Position numbers and translations under genes: made by a program. Shown one piece after another: positions 7,870 to 16,113 of a stretch of 64,000 nt of DNA. The notes beneath the pieces are model-generated. The model was not told where the DNA came from. It was given only the letters and a program-made list of their open reading frames with translations, and did not search any database. Each line of letters begins with the position of its first letter. Positions within the stretch are counted from its first letter, which is position 1. Source of the DNA: JAJFUG01 sp964473155 (GTDB taxonomy: Bacteria; Gemmatimonadota; Glassbacteria; GWA2-58-10); assembly GCA_964473155.1 (NCBI GenBank), contig CAYYNT010000008.1, positions 1 through 64,000 of the forward strand. The letters are read 5' to 3'.

Positions 7870-8583
7870 CTAATTCATCCCGTTATCAGTCTCTTCTTCC
7901 GATATTTGCAGACCCATACTAGGATTACTTACTGCCGATCGAGCTCTAATATTATAATAGCATTGATAATCGAGGTGATTCCACGTATGAGAGTCCATAT
8001 ACAACCCCTCCGGGTTGTTTCCAGTAATATTCCATGAATATACTATTTGCGAAAGGGTCAAGTTATAAACCATATGAGACATGGTAATAGTTCCTTCTAT
8101 TCCCGGATCATAACCGGTGTAAAGCCACGCATCGGCCTTACACTTCTGCACTGTCGGGTCATAATAACACTCTAACTGAGTATCACACTCGTGTCCCTGA
8201 TCGTATGTGTATGATAACTCAGTTGATTTCTTGGTTTTAATGTTTCCCGTTTCTTCTGTTAACCAAGAAATCATTTCTGGATCATCTTTCCACTTCTTCA
8301 ATGCTTGCTCGAGAGAAATAATATAAATTTTCCCTGATTTAAAATCGCTCTTGCCATCCCATCTGACTCCCGTTGTGAAAGTTTTAGTCGTCTCAGGTCC
8401 ATCTCCATATTTCGTTTTCAGTTCCCAGGTCCATCCCAGATCTTCTTCTGCTTCCGCATTGCTTAAACTTGTTTCTGCATTTATCAGTCCTGGATTCATC
8501 ACATCAGAATTAACTTGATCATCATTGCAAGACACCAAGAAAACCGCAATCATTGAAATAAGTATAAATAGCAATCTTGTCAT
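7870..8583 (-). CDS. Hypothetical lipoprotein
   Basis: The start ATG at 8583 has GGGGAG 5 nt upstream and is followed by a classic lipoprotein signal (TRLLFILISMIAVFLVSC, lipid-modified Cys19). A longer frame upstream lacks this support. The mature part (about 218 residues) is acidic and beta-rich, with Trp pairs (GWTWEL) and four cysteines in HECDTQLECYYD...KC that could form disulfides. I recognise no family. It is AT-rich like the next gene, and together they form a compositionally distinct islet. Expected at the outer or inner membrane, facing the periplasm. Confidence 0.75.
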   Translation of the reverse strand: MTRLLFILISMIAVFLVSCNDDQVNSDVMNPGLINAETSLSNAEAEEDLGWTWELKTKYGDGPETTKTFTTGVRWDGKSDFKSGKIYIISLEQALKKWKDDPEMISWLTEETGNIKTKKSTELSYTYDQGHECDTQLECYYDPTVQKCKADAWLYTGYDPGIEGTITMSHMVYNLTLSQIVYSWNITGNNPEGLYMDSHTWNHLDYQCYYNIRARSAVSNPSMGLQISEEETDNGMN

Positions 8584-8704
8584 TTTCTCCCCCTGCTGTG
8601 GAATAATTGTTGCCTCTGATCGTACTTTACCCGCAACCAACAACTCCTCAATGCTCCATGCCAACCTCCTTTCGCTGAGCGTATCCACTTACGCCGTAAA
8701 GAGG

Positions 8705-8734
8705 TTGACAATCCCCGGGGGATGCTGTTATGCT
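8705..8734 (+). promoter_or_regulatory. Candidate sigma-70-type promoter overlapping a palindromic operator-like element
   Basis: TTGACA at 8705-8710 and TATGCT at 8729-8734 are separated by 18 bp. The spacer holds a palindrome (ATCCCCGGGGGAT). A similar palindrome in reverse order (TCCCCCAGGGGAT) follows at 8746-8758, so the two can also pair as one long bulged hairpin (8709-8760). This could be a double operator, or the 5' hairpin of a small transcript. No protein gene starts close downstream. Confidence 0.4.
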
Positions 8735-8740
8735 TAAGTC

Positions 8741-8817
8741 AGCAGTCCCCCAGGGGATTGCCACGCGGCCCATACCGTGAAGGTCCTGGAAGATTGACGC
8801 GGTATGGGCTGTTTTTT
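8741..8817 (+). ncRNA. Candidate small RNA ending in a terminator hairpin
   Basis: Starting about 7 nt after the candidate -10 box, a transcript of about 77 nt would contain a TCCCC/GGGGA hairpin and end in a clear rho-independent terminator. The terminator stem is GCCCATACCG (8768-8777) with CGGTATGGGC (8800-8809), followed by TGTTTTTT. There is no reading frame of note. It matches no RNA family I know. It may instead be the remnant of a decayed gene's leader. Confidence 0.35.
8768..8817 (+). terminator. Rho-independent terminator
   Basis: A perfect 10-bp stem GCCCATACCG/CGGTATGGGC has a 22-nt loop and six Ts on its 3' side. It lies more than 230 bp before crcB and isolates that gene from anything transcribed upstream on the plus strand. 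Between 8818 and 9053 I see no gene. Confidence 0.75.
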
Positions 8818-9053
8818 GCTTATTTCTCTCTGCAACGCTTTAAAGCCATTTAATCTTCTATTTAATTCTACCCCCCCCTCTGCGTTTGTCAAGGGATATT
8901 TCGTGTTATCTTGTTTATGTTTTATACGTTAATCATGCTTTTGCCGCAATGTGTTAATAATATCAATTCGCCTCAAAACTCCGCCCGTCCCTTGCCGTAA
9001 CGCCAGCAGGGCTGTATCTTTCAGCATACTTGTCTTCAGTCCGGGGACCGCCT

Positions 9054-9431
9054 TTGCACAACCTCATCCTCATCGCCGTATTCGGAGCGGCCGGGGCGCT
9101 GGCCCGCTGGGGCCTGGCCGGGCTGGTCCAGCGCGCCCTTCCGGGCAGCCTCTTCCCCTGGGGCACCCTGGCGGTCAACCTGAGCGGCTGCTTCCTGTTC
9201 GGCCTGCTCTGGGCCGCCGGAGTGGAGCGCCTGAACCTGGGGCCGCAGTTCCGCGCCGCCGCCTTTGTCGGATTCATGGGTTCCTTCACCACCTTCTCCA
9301 CCTTCGCTTTCGAGAGCGCCTCGTTCCTGGGCGAGGCGCAGTGGGCCGCCGCGGCTGTCAACATACTGGCCCAGAACGCGGCTGGGATACTGCTCATGTT
9401 CCTGGGGTTCGCCCTGGGACGGCTGGTCTGA
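9054..9431 (+). CDS. crcB: CrcB/Fluc fluoride channel
   Basis: This is a small, four-helix membrane protein (about 125 residues). Family signatures are clear: GAAGALARW near the N-terminus, the GTLAVNLSGCF motif with its Asn, and GFMGSFTTFSTF, the region that lines the fluoride pathway in Fluc channels. The family forms dimers in the inner membrane and lets fluoride leave the cell. I prefer the TTG at 9054, which has GGGGA a few bases upstream; an earlier in-frame TTG at 9030 would add eight residues. The DUF190 gene follows after 15 bp, a common pairing. I find no fluoride-riboswitch consensus upstream. Confidence 0.92.
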   Translation: MHNLILIAVFGAAGALARWGLAGLVQRALPGSLFPWGTLAVNLSGCFLFGLLWAAGVERLNLGPQFRAAAFVGFMGSFTTFSTFAFESASFLGEAQWAAAAVNILAQNAAGILLMFLGFALGRLV

Positions 9432-9446
9432 CCGGAGGGATACAGG

Positions 9447-9797
9447 ATGGAAATTCCGCGGGAAGCCGAACTTCTGCGCATCTTTATCGGTGAGAGCGAC
9501 CGCTGGCACGGCAGGCCGCTGTACGAGGCCATAGTGGAGATCGCCCGTCTCTGGGGCCTGGCCGGGGCCACGGTGCTGAAAGGGGTGATGGGTTTCGGCG
9601 CGGACAGCCGCATGCACACGGCCAAAGTCCTGCGCCTGTCCGAGGACCTGCCGGTAATTATCGAGATCGTGGACAGCACGGAGAAGATCGAGGATTTCCT
9701 GCCCGAGCTTGACGGGATGATCGATGAGGGGATGGTGACAATCGAGAAGGTGCGCGTGCTGGCCTACCGTCACAACCAGAAACGGGCCGGAAACTGA
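9447..9797 (+). CDS. DUF190 family protein, CrcB partner
   Basis: The 116-residue sequence fits the DUF190 family: an N-terminal strand (AELLRIFIGESDRW), a G/A-rich middle (GATVLKGVMGFG) and a C-terminal valine-rich strand. The family has a PII-like ferredoxin fold and is often encoded next to crcB, as here, with a 15-bp spacing. It probably modulates or accompanies fluoride export, but no mechanism is established. A good ribosome-binding site (GGAGG) sits upstream of the ATG. A GC-rich hairpin overlaps the stop codon. Confidence 0.88.
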   Translation: MEIPREAELLRIFIGESDRWHGRPLYEAIVEIARLWGLAGATVLKGVMGFGADSRMHTAKVLRLSEDLPVIIEIVDSTEKIEDFLPELDGMIDEGMVTIEKVRVLAYRHNQKRAGN

Positions 9798-9808
9798 AGT
9801 CCGGCCCG
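9783..9808 (+). terminator. GC-rich hairpin at the end of the crcB-DUF190 operon
   Basis: A perfect 9-bp stem (CGGGCCGGA/TCCGGCCCG) with an 8-nt loop spans the DUF190 stop codon. No T-run follows, so it may be a weak terminator or an mRNA-stabilising element. Confidence 0.4.
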
Positions 9809-9904
9809 GATCAAGTCAATCCAACCGCGTTGTGCAGCGCGCCGCGCCCCTGCGTCCAAGACTTACAGGACGCTCCCTGCATTAGTTCACTGACCGATTG
9901 ACGA

Positions 9905-10570
9905 TTATTCCACCCTTCGGGCCAGCGCTGCCACGCCCACAAACCCGGCGCCGCTCTCGCGCAAGGCGCGCACGCACTCCCGAGCCGTGGCCCCGCTGGC
10001 GATTATGTCATCCAGAAGGACCACGCCCCGGCCGTTCAATTCATCCCCGCAGATAATTCCGCGGTGGATCACCTCCTCGCGGCAGCTCAGCGCCAGGCTC
10101 TTGAGCGGCGGAATCTCATTCCTGAACGCCAGCAGGCCCGGCGCCAGGCTGACCCGTCCGGATACGCCGGCCGGCCTGAGAAGGCCGTCCACCTCCAGGG
10201 TCAGGTCATGAAGGTGGTAATCCTCCGGCGGCTGGTTCAGCTTGGGCGGCACTATCGCGGCCAGGACCGCGCTATCCGGCCAGGGCGCGGCTATCAGCAC
10301 CGCGGCCAGACAGCGGGCGAAAAATGCCGCGTGCCTGCGCCGCCCATCCGCCTCCCGCCCGAACCGTCCGCCGTTATCCTTGAACTCCATCAGCGCGCGC
10401 GAGTATGGATGTTCGAGGTGTCCGCAGCGATATTCGCCCAGGCAGACCAGGGCATCCGCGCCCAACCCGGCCGGATCACCATCCAGCAGCCATTTCTCCT
10501 TCCAGCCCAGGGCCAGGGCCTGCTCGAGCGATCCGGTTCCCGCGGCGAGGCATTTTTCTCCGAACAGCAT
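9905..10570 (-). CDS. ComF-like phosphoribosyltransferase-domain protein
   Basis: About 221 residues from the ATG at 10570; a TTG at 10600 just after the previous stop is an alternative start. The C-terminal half is a type I phosphoribosyltransferase fold with the PRPP loop VVLLDDIIASGAT, close to the ComF version. The N-terminal FGEKCLAAG resembles a decayed ComF zinc finger with one Cys of the usual set. ComF proteins are tied to DNA uptake and possibly to nucleotide handling, with no proven reaction. The gene starts within a few tens of bases of the heparinase-like gene's stop, so it is probably co-transcribed with it, which is an unexpected pairing. Confidence 0.7.
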   Translation of the reverse strand: MLFGEKCLAAGTGSLEQALALGWKEKWLLDGDPAGLGADALVCLGEYRCGHLEHPYSRALMEFKDNGGRFGREADGRRRHAAFFARCLAAVLIAAPWPDSAVLAAIVPPKLNQPPEDYHLHDLTLEVDGLLRPAGVSGRVSLAPGLLAFRNEIPPLKSLALSCREEVIHRGIICGDELNGRGVVLLDDIIASGATARECVRALRESGAGFVGVAALARRVE

Positions 10571-10604
10571 CTCTCTGTCTTCCAACCTGTTAGTTTTCAA
10601 ATCG

Positions 10605-12779
10605 TTATTCGCTTCTGACCGGCTCGATCACTTCCTCCGGGCTGTCGCCGATCTTTATTCTGGCAGTCAGCGGTCCACCGGTCGAGAACATCACCCGCAC
10701 CTTCTGCCCGGCGGCGTCGATATCCGCACCCAGCGCCCCCTCCTGCTCGACCAGGGTCACCGGCGACATCCGGCTGTCCGATTCCTCTCCCAGTTCGAAC
10801 ACATGGAAGAAATAAGCCCGCTTGGTTTTGCGCCTGGCCTCCACCTCCAGACGCCAGGGGACAACCGGCGGCCGAAGGCTGTTGCGGTTGACGTGATTAT
10901 ACTGGGCGCTCGGCTCATACGGATGTCCCCAGTGGGTGTAACCCTCGCCGCCGCGTTTGCCGATACCGGCGCCGAGAGGGAGAAGAGTTTTCAGGAACAC
11001 CCTGCATTTGCCGCTGGACAGGACACCCTCCTCGCCCGCCGGATCACTCAGCCAGGTGGAAACCGAGGCGTTGTCGTAAGCGAATACATGTCCCGGGACT
11101 ATTTCTGTCTGTTTGCCGTCCACGGAGGGCTCGGACGGCACGTGCAGGAACCATATCTTCGGGTATTCCGCGCTGGTGGCCTCCACGCGGTCGAACACCA
11201 CAAAGAACTCACGCTTGCCGCGCAGGAACAGGAACTGGCGGGTCACCTCTGAGGCCTTGCTTTTCGAGTAGCCAAGGCTGATATCCCCGGCGGCGTAAGT
11301 GTAGCGGTCATCATGTTTGTAAGCCACTATGCGGCCGCGCTCATCTTTCTCGTGGCTGCTGTAGACATAGCGGATCAGCCCGCCGTCGTTCTCGTTCTTT
11401 ATCCCGTCCTCCTGGCCCGCTCCCGGATCGGTGCGGCGGAACTTTTCCTCCGGGTCGTAGATCGTGACGATATTGTAGGCCAGGGAGCCGCCGATATAGT
11501 AGTCCCCGTCATTGTGCCCCTGTCCCCCGGCGCGCAGGGCGACCCAGCCCTTTTTGGCGATCAGGAACCCGCCCTCGTCATCCCGCGAGTGTCCCTCGAA
11601 CTTGGGACCGACTCCGAAAAAGGCCCAGGCCGCGTTGGGGTCGTCCCACGCCGAGCGCATGTAGACATGGCCCGCGCTCTTGAACCATTCGGCAGTGGGG
11701 TAGCCCGCCGCCAGGGGGGATTTCCCGCTCACTGACGGGTCCTGGAACAGGAAACGCGCCCAGGGCAGACGGTTCCATTTCTCGCTCCAGTCCTGGTCGC
11801 TGATGAATGCAGCCACCGGATCATTGTAGCGGGCGGCCAGCAGTGGAGCTATACGGGCGTAGTCGCGCAGCTTGTCTGCATGGTTGTCATCGATCCAGGC
11901 GGTGTGGCCGGCGAACGGAACAACCAGGTTCACCGCCCAGCGGGTCATACCGGGAAGGTAACTGGTGGGGGCGCAGCGGGCGAACAGGTCCTCGCCAGTT
12001 GCCGTGCGCCAGGCCTCGAAAGCCCAGGCTATCACCTCGATAGGCCCGTAGCCGCCGTGGCCCATGCTCTCGGACCAGACCTCGCCCATATCGTCGAACG
12101 CCGGGATGCATTCCGCAGGCACGCGTTTCTCCCAGGATGTCAGGAACCTCTCACAATCCGCCTGCACCGCAGTGCCCGCCCCCTCCAGCGCCAGCGCCAC
12201 CATCAGCTTGGGCGTTATCCCGTCGCGGGTGTTGGGGGTGTTGAGGTGCGCCGGCCCCCAGGTCTGGTTGTACAGCCAGCCGCCGAAATTGAGCGTAATC
12301 TCGGGAGTGTCGCTCCAGTAGCGCAGCCATTTGCCCAGACGGTCCCCGTAGAGTTTACGCTCGGCCGGGGTCAGGCCATCGTACACCCAGTCGAACAGCA
12401 TCCCGTGGAACCCGAAATACCCGTCGCCGTCCATATCGAGCACGCTCCCGTCGCCCCAGTACTTGCGCACTGCATCGAGGTACGGCTTGCTGTCATGTCC
12501 GAGTTGACCCTCCACCAGGTAGCAGATTCCGGCGCAGACCAGAGCCATCGGCGGGCGGAAACGGCTGTTGTTACGCTCAACTCCTTTACTCACCGCACTG
12601 TCGGCCAGGGCTTTTATTACGGCATATTCGGCCGCCATGGCGCCCTGGGAGCGCTGTGCCAGAGACGGAAGGCCCTGGCGGGTGATGAAAATGCGCGGAT
12701 GGGCGCCGAGAGTGTAAGCCGCCGCGCCCGTAACTGTTGAAGCCAGCAGAAGTAACGCGAAAACGAGACTCTTCTTCAT
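10605..12779 (-). CDS. Secreted heparinase II/III-family protein
   Basis: This 724-residue protein has a clean signal peptide (KKSLVFALLLLASTVTGAAA). The central part is an (alpha/alpha) toroid. The C-terminal beta-sandwich carries the Hepar_II_III pattern: GHSRDDEGGFLIAKKGWVALR followed by NIVTIYDPEEKFRR, where the family has its active-site His and the conserved N-x-(V/T)-x-V strand. Such enzymes cleave uronic-acid-containing polysaccharides (heparin, alginate and others) by beta-elimination in the periplasm or outside. The substrate is unknown. It is divergent from a second heparinase-like gene at 12989, sharing a 209-bp promoter region, so both may respond to one regulator. Confidence 0.82.
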   Translation of the reverse strand: MKKSLVFALLLLASTVTGAAAYTLGAHPRIFITRQGLPSLAQRSQGAMAAEYAVIKALADSAVSKGVERNNSRFRPPMALVCAGICYLVEGQLGHDSKPYLDAVRKYWGDGSVLDMDGDGYFGFHGMLFDWVYDGLTPAERKLYGDRLGKWLRYWSDTPEITLNFGGWLYNQTWGPAHLNTPNTRDGITPKLMVALALEGAGTAVQADCERFLTSWEKRVPAECIPAFDDMGEVWSESMGHGGYGPIEVIAWAFEAWRTATGEDLFARCAPTSYLPGMTRWAVNLVVPFAGHTAWIDDNHADKLRDYARIAPLLAARYNDPVAAFISDQDWSEKWNRLPWARFLFQDPSVSGKSPLAAGYPTAEWFKSAGHVYMRSAWDDPNAAWAFFGVGPKFEGHSRDDEGGFLIAKKGWVALRAGGQGHNDGDYYIGGSLAYNIVTIYDPEEKFRRTDPGAGQEDGIKNENDGGLIRYVYSSHEKDERGRIVAYKHDDRYTYAAGDISLGYSKSKASEVTRQFLFLRGKREFFVVFDRVEATSAEYPKIWFLHVPSEPSVDGKQTEIVPGHVFAYDNASVSTWLSDPAGEEGVLSSGKCRVFLKTLLPLGAGIGKRGGEGYTHWGHPYEPSAQYNHVNRNSLRPPVVPWRLEVEARRKTKRAYFFHVFELGEESDSRMSPVTLVEQEGALGADIDAAGQKVRVMFSTGGPLTARIKIGDSPEEVIEPVRSE

Positions 12780-12988
12780 CTGGACGACTCCGGTTGGCGT
12801 TTTACTTTATGATGTAGAATAATTCAGTTCGATGCATTCCTTATACTTGAATTATTTTTCAAGATAAAGCCCTGTTGAAAAATATGACAGTGAAAAAAAC
12901 ATGTGGAAATGGCTCTGGCGCATCATCGCCCCGACAGTTAAAATGTATGCTCATTCAGCCGTTTCACAAAAAAGAAAGGCGGTCCCGC

Positions 12989-15109
12989 ATGGTATTACGT
13001 TCCGCCAGTTTCATTTTCAGCCTTGCGCTGACAGTATCCAGCCTCTTCACAGGCTGCGCCAGTCCGCCCCCAAAGTATCCCCCTCACCCCCGTCTGCTCC
13101 TGAGCGGCGGGTCCCTGGAACAGATCAGGCAGCAGTGCGCCGGCGGAAGCAGGACGCTCTGCGATAGTCTGGCAGCCTCTGTCCGGCGGCGGCTCGGCCA
13201 GGATGATATTTCACCCCGCGCCGCGGGCGAACTGGCCGAAAAATGCGCCTTCCTCTACCTGGCGGCCGGAGACAGCTCGTTCCATGCTCCGGGTGTGGCC
13301 TGCCTGGAGCGCGCCCTAGAGCGCTATGTCGAGCTGGAGGACACGGAAAGCGGCGGTTTCTGGGAGACAGTCGAGCTTCGGCGGCGCTGCGCGTTCGCCT
13401 ACGACTGGCTCTGGCCCGGCATGAACGACAGCCTTCGGCTGGCATTCGGACGGCGGATCGAGCAGGCCGGGACCCTGGCCTGGCAGAAACGTTATTTCAC
13501 CCCTTACGGCGGCGGGGGTTACGGCACGCTGGACCCCGTGTTCTGGCCCGCGGTCAGCCTGGCGGAAAGCGGAGTGAACGACAGCCTGGCCACGCGCTGG
13601 CTGGCCTGGAGCGACAGTTGCATCCATCAGTGGCGTGGAATGCAGCAGCAGGTGGCGGCGGACGATGGCGGGATGTACTCCGGGATGGCCTATGCCGCCT
13701 ACAACTATGTCCGCACCCCGATTTTCGATTTCGAGGTCTGGAAAAGCCTGACCGGAGAGGACCTGGCGGAGAGAAACGGCTATCTGAAACTTTTCCCAGT
13801 CTGGTGGCTCTACTCGACCAAGCCCAACGGCGAATGGCTGCGCATAGACGACGCCGGGAGCGTGTTAGGCGAGATAGCCCCCTGGCACTTCAAGTACCTG
13901 GCCTGCCGTTACCGTGACCCGGTGGCCCTGTGGTATCTGCGGAACCGCGCCGGAAATGAGCCGCTGACAGTCTGGGACATCATCTGGGACCCCTCCGGGC
14001 TGGACATCGAGGCCGCCGGACCCGACAGCACCTGGCCCCTGGCCCGCCATTTCGAGGGTATCGGCTGGGTGGCCATGCGCAGTGGCTGGGACAGCAGCGC
14101 CGTGCACGCGGTGTTCGACTGCGGAGATTTCTATTACGGCCACCAGCACCCGGCCGAGGGCGGGTTCGTGATCTTCCGCGGGGGCAGCCTGGCGATCAAC
14201 TCCGGGCGCTATGAATGGGGCTCGGAGCACCGTCCCAACTACATGGCCCGCACGATTGCCAGCAACACGATGCTGGTGTACGACGAGAACGAGCGGTTCG
14301 TGACCGCAGGCGGGGATGAGGAGGCGAACAACGGGCCGGACGGCCTCCTGTTGAGCAACGACGGGGGCCAGATGTGGCCGCACCCGGAGCGCACCAGTCT
14401 CGGGGACAGCCGTGGGACGGTCTGGGACACCGGCGACATAATCGCATTCGAGACCGGCCCCTGGTACAGCTATGCCTGTGGCGATGCCAGCCGGGCTTAC
14501 AGCGCGCACAAGCTCAAATCCTTCACCCGCCAGTTCCTGCACATTCAACCCGAGCTTTTCCTGATTTTCGACCGGGTGGAGGCCGTCCGGCCGGAGCACC
14601 GTAAGTACTGGCTCCTGCACACGGTCAACGAGCCGGATGTCCGCAAGCGCGAGGCCTCGGTGCGTGAGCGCGCCGGCCGTCTTTTCGTGCGCACGGTGTT
14701 CCCGGCGGACTCGAAGCTGTCGAAAGTCGGCGGACGGGGCAACGAGTTCCTGGTGTTCGGACGGAACTACCCGCCCGCGCTGACCCATTACGGCCGTTCT
14801 CCCGGTGAGCAGTGGGGCGGCTGGCGCCTGGAAATAACACCCGGCAAGCCGAGAGAGAAAGACACTTTCCTGACTGTTCTTCAGGCCACCGAGCGCTCCC
14901 GCCGCCGCGCGGTCGAGGTGAGGCCGGTATCCGGGGAGAATTACCAGGGCGTGGAGTTCGCTTATCGGAACCTCAGATATCGGGTGACATTCAGCACCGA
15001 AGGAATCGCGGGCGGGCATGTGACCATCCGCGACCGCTCCGGGAAGGCCATCGTGGACAAACCGCTGACCGATATGGTGCAGCCGCAGTCGGGGATCGGC
15101 AGGCAGTAA
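12989..15109 (+). CDS. Heparinase II/III-family lipoprotein
   Basis: I place the start at the ATG at 12989. AAAGGCGG lies upstream, and a lipobox follows (SLALTVSSLFTGC, Cys23). An earlier in-frame ATG at 12875 would bury this signal. About 706 residues. The toroid region is followed by the family block YYGHQHPAEGGFVIFRGG, then SGRYEWGSEHRPNY and SNTMLVYDENERFV, which contain the expected His, Tyr and Asn residues of a polysaccharide lyase. It is anchored as a lipoprotein. It heads a plus-strand operon with an esterase (22 bp on) and an acetylesterase-like gene, consistent with lysis plus deacetylation of one polymer. Confidence 0.82.
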   Translation: MVLRSASFIFSLALTVSSLFTGCASPPPKYPPHPRLLLSGGSLEQIRQQCAGGSRTLCDSLAASVRRRLGQDDISPRAAGELAEKCAFLYLAAGDSSFHAPGVACLERALERYVELEDTESGGFWETVELRRRCAFAYDWLWPGMNDSLRLAFGRRIEQAGTLAWQKRYFTPYGGGGYGTLDPVFWPAVSLAESGVNDSLATRWLAWSDSCIHQWRGMQQQVAADDGGMYSGMAYAAYNYVRTPIFDFEVWKSLTGEDLAERNGYLKLFPVWWLYSTKPNGEWLRIDDAGSVLGEIAPWHFKYLACRYRDPVALWYLRNRAGNEPLTVWDIIWDPSGLDIEAAGPDSTWPLARHFEGIGWVAMRSGWDSSAVHAVFDCGDFYYGHQHPAEGGFVIFRGGSLAINSGRYEWGSEHRPNYMARTIASNTMLVYDENERFVTAGGDEEANNGPDGLLLSNDGGQMWPHPERTSLGDSRGTVWDTGDIIAFETGPWYSYACGDASRAYSAHKLKSFTRQFLHIQPELFLIFDRVEAVRPEHRKYWLLHTVNEPDVRKREASVRERAGRLFVRTVFPADSKLSKVGGRGNEFLVFGRNYPPALTHYGRSPGEQWGGWRLEITPGKPREKDTFLTVLQATERSRRRAVEVRPVSGENYQGVEFAYRNLRYRVTFSTEGIAGGHVTIRDRSGKAIVDKPLTDMVQPQSGIGRQ

Positions 15110-15131
15110 ACAATCCGCAGGAGGTCTGGAA

Positions 15132-16046
15132 GTGATCAGAAAAGGCTTGATGCTGCTTTGGTCTGTTGGTGTATTCCTTGCGCTGTATCCTGGTTGCTCC
15201 GGCCATGCTTTCGCCCAGTCCGAGCCGGCGGTGAACGACGCTTCGTTCGCCGGGATCGCGGAGTATTACCAGTACGACCGGAACCTGGCCCTTGCCCCCG
15301 AGGTTTTCGGCGAATGGCCCTGGCGCGGTCCGCAGACAATTTACAAGGTCTCCTACCGCAGCACGCATGAGTTGCGGGTGAGCGCCTATTTCTGCGTACC
15401 CAGGGACTACAAGCAGGGCGAGCGCCGTCCGGCCGTTCTTCTCATGCACGGCTGGAACCTTTTCTGGGGCAAGAACGAGGACTGGGTGCAGGCCTGGATA
15501 CCGGTCCTTACCGCCGCGGGATACGTAGTGCTGGCCCCGGACCATTTCCTTTTCGGTGAGCGCAAGCCCGCCCTGGGCGGCCTGGACGATCTGAAAGAAC
15601 TCGGCCCGTATTACCTTCGAGACTGGATGACCCAGACCGTGGTGGACCTTCGCCGCGGCATAGATTACCTGGCCAGCCGCCCCGAGGTGGACCCGGCCAG
15701 GATCGCTGTGCTTGGGGGAAGCCTGGGCGGCTGGATCGGTTCGATTATGTCCGCGGTGGAGCCGCGGATAAAAGCCGCCGTTCTGACTGTACCGGCCAGC
15801 GAGTTTGTCACCAGCCAGGAGGGTGCCCTGAGCGTGATCAACTCCTCCAATTTCTACGGGCGGATCAGGCCACCGCTGCTGGTGGTCAATGCCCTCAAGG
15901 ACAGCCCCGGCAGGATTGCCCGCTCACGGGCTCTTTTCGAGCGCGTGCCCGGACCGAAGAAAATGATCGAATACGATGACGGGCACTACCTTGACCCGGC
16001 GAAATACAACAGCGATATCCTGGAGTGGCTTAAACAGAACCTTTGA
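15132..16046 (+). CDS. Secreted alpha/beta-hydrolase (dienelactone-hydrolase/acetylxylan-esterase-like)
   Basis: This 304-residue protein starts at a GTG with AGGAGG 9 nt upstream. It has an N-terminal signal and possible lipobox (ALYPGC, Cys22). It carries the alpha/beta-hydrolase elements in order: oxyanion strand LLMHGW (residues 103-108), nucleophile elbow GGSLGG (Ser197), acid Asp257 (ALKDSPG) and His285 (DDGHYLD). Such enzymes remove ester groups such as acetyl or feruloyl from polysaccharides. It sits 22 bp after the heparinase-like lipoprotein gene, so a role in trimming the same polymer is likely. The specific ester is not known. Confidence 0.8.
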   Translation: MIRKGLMLLWSVGVFLALYPGCSGHAFAQSEPAVNDASFAGIAEYYQYDRNLALAPEVFGEWPWRGPQTIYKVSYRSTHELRVSAYFCVPRDYKQGERRPAVLLMHGWNLFWGKNEDWVQAWIPVLTAAGYVVLAPDHFLFGERKPALGGLDDLKELGPYYLRDWMTQTVVDLRRGIDYLASRPEVDPARIAVLGGSLGGWIGSIMSAVEPRIKAAVLTVPASEFVTSQEGALSVINSSNFYGRIRPPLLVVNALKDSPGRIARSRALFERVPGPKKMIEYDDGHYLDPAKYNSDILEWLKQNL

Positions 16047-16113
16047 GATAATCAACCTTTTCTGACGTTCGGTTTGGACGGAAATCAAACAGTCTTTCAC
16101 CGGAGGTTCTTTA

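Noticed and set aside
8940..9053. Fluoride riboswitch ahead of crcB
   Set aside because: A short TTCGCC-like stretch occurs, but the GATGG...GTTCGCC core and the downstream CTGATG..CTCCTAC part of the crcB motif are absent.
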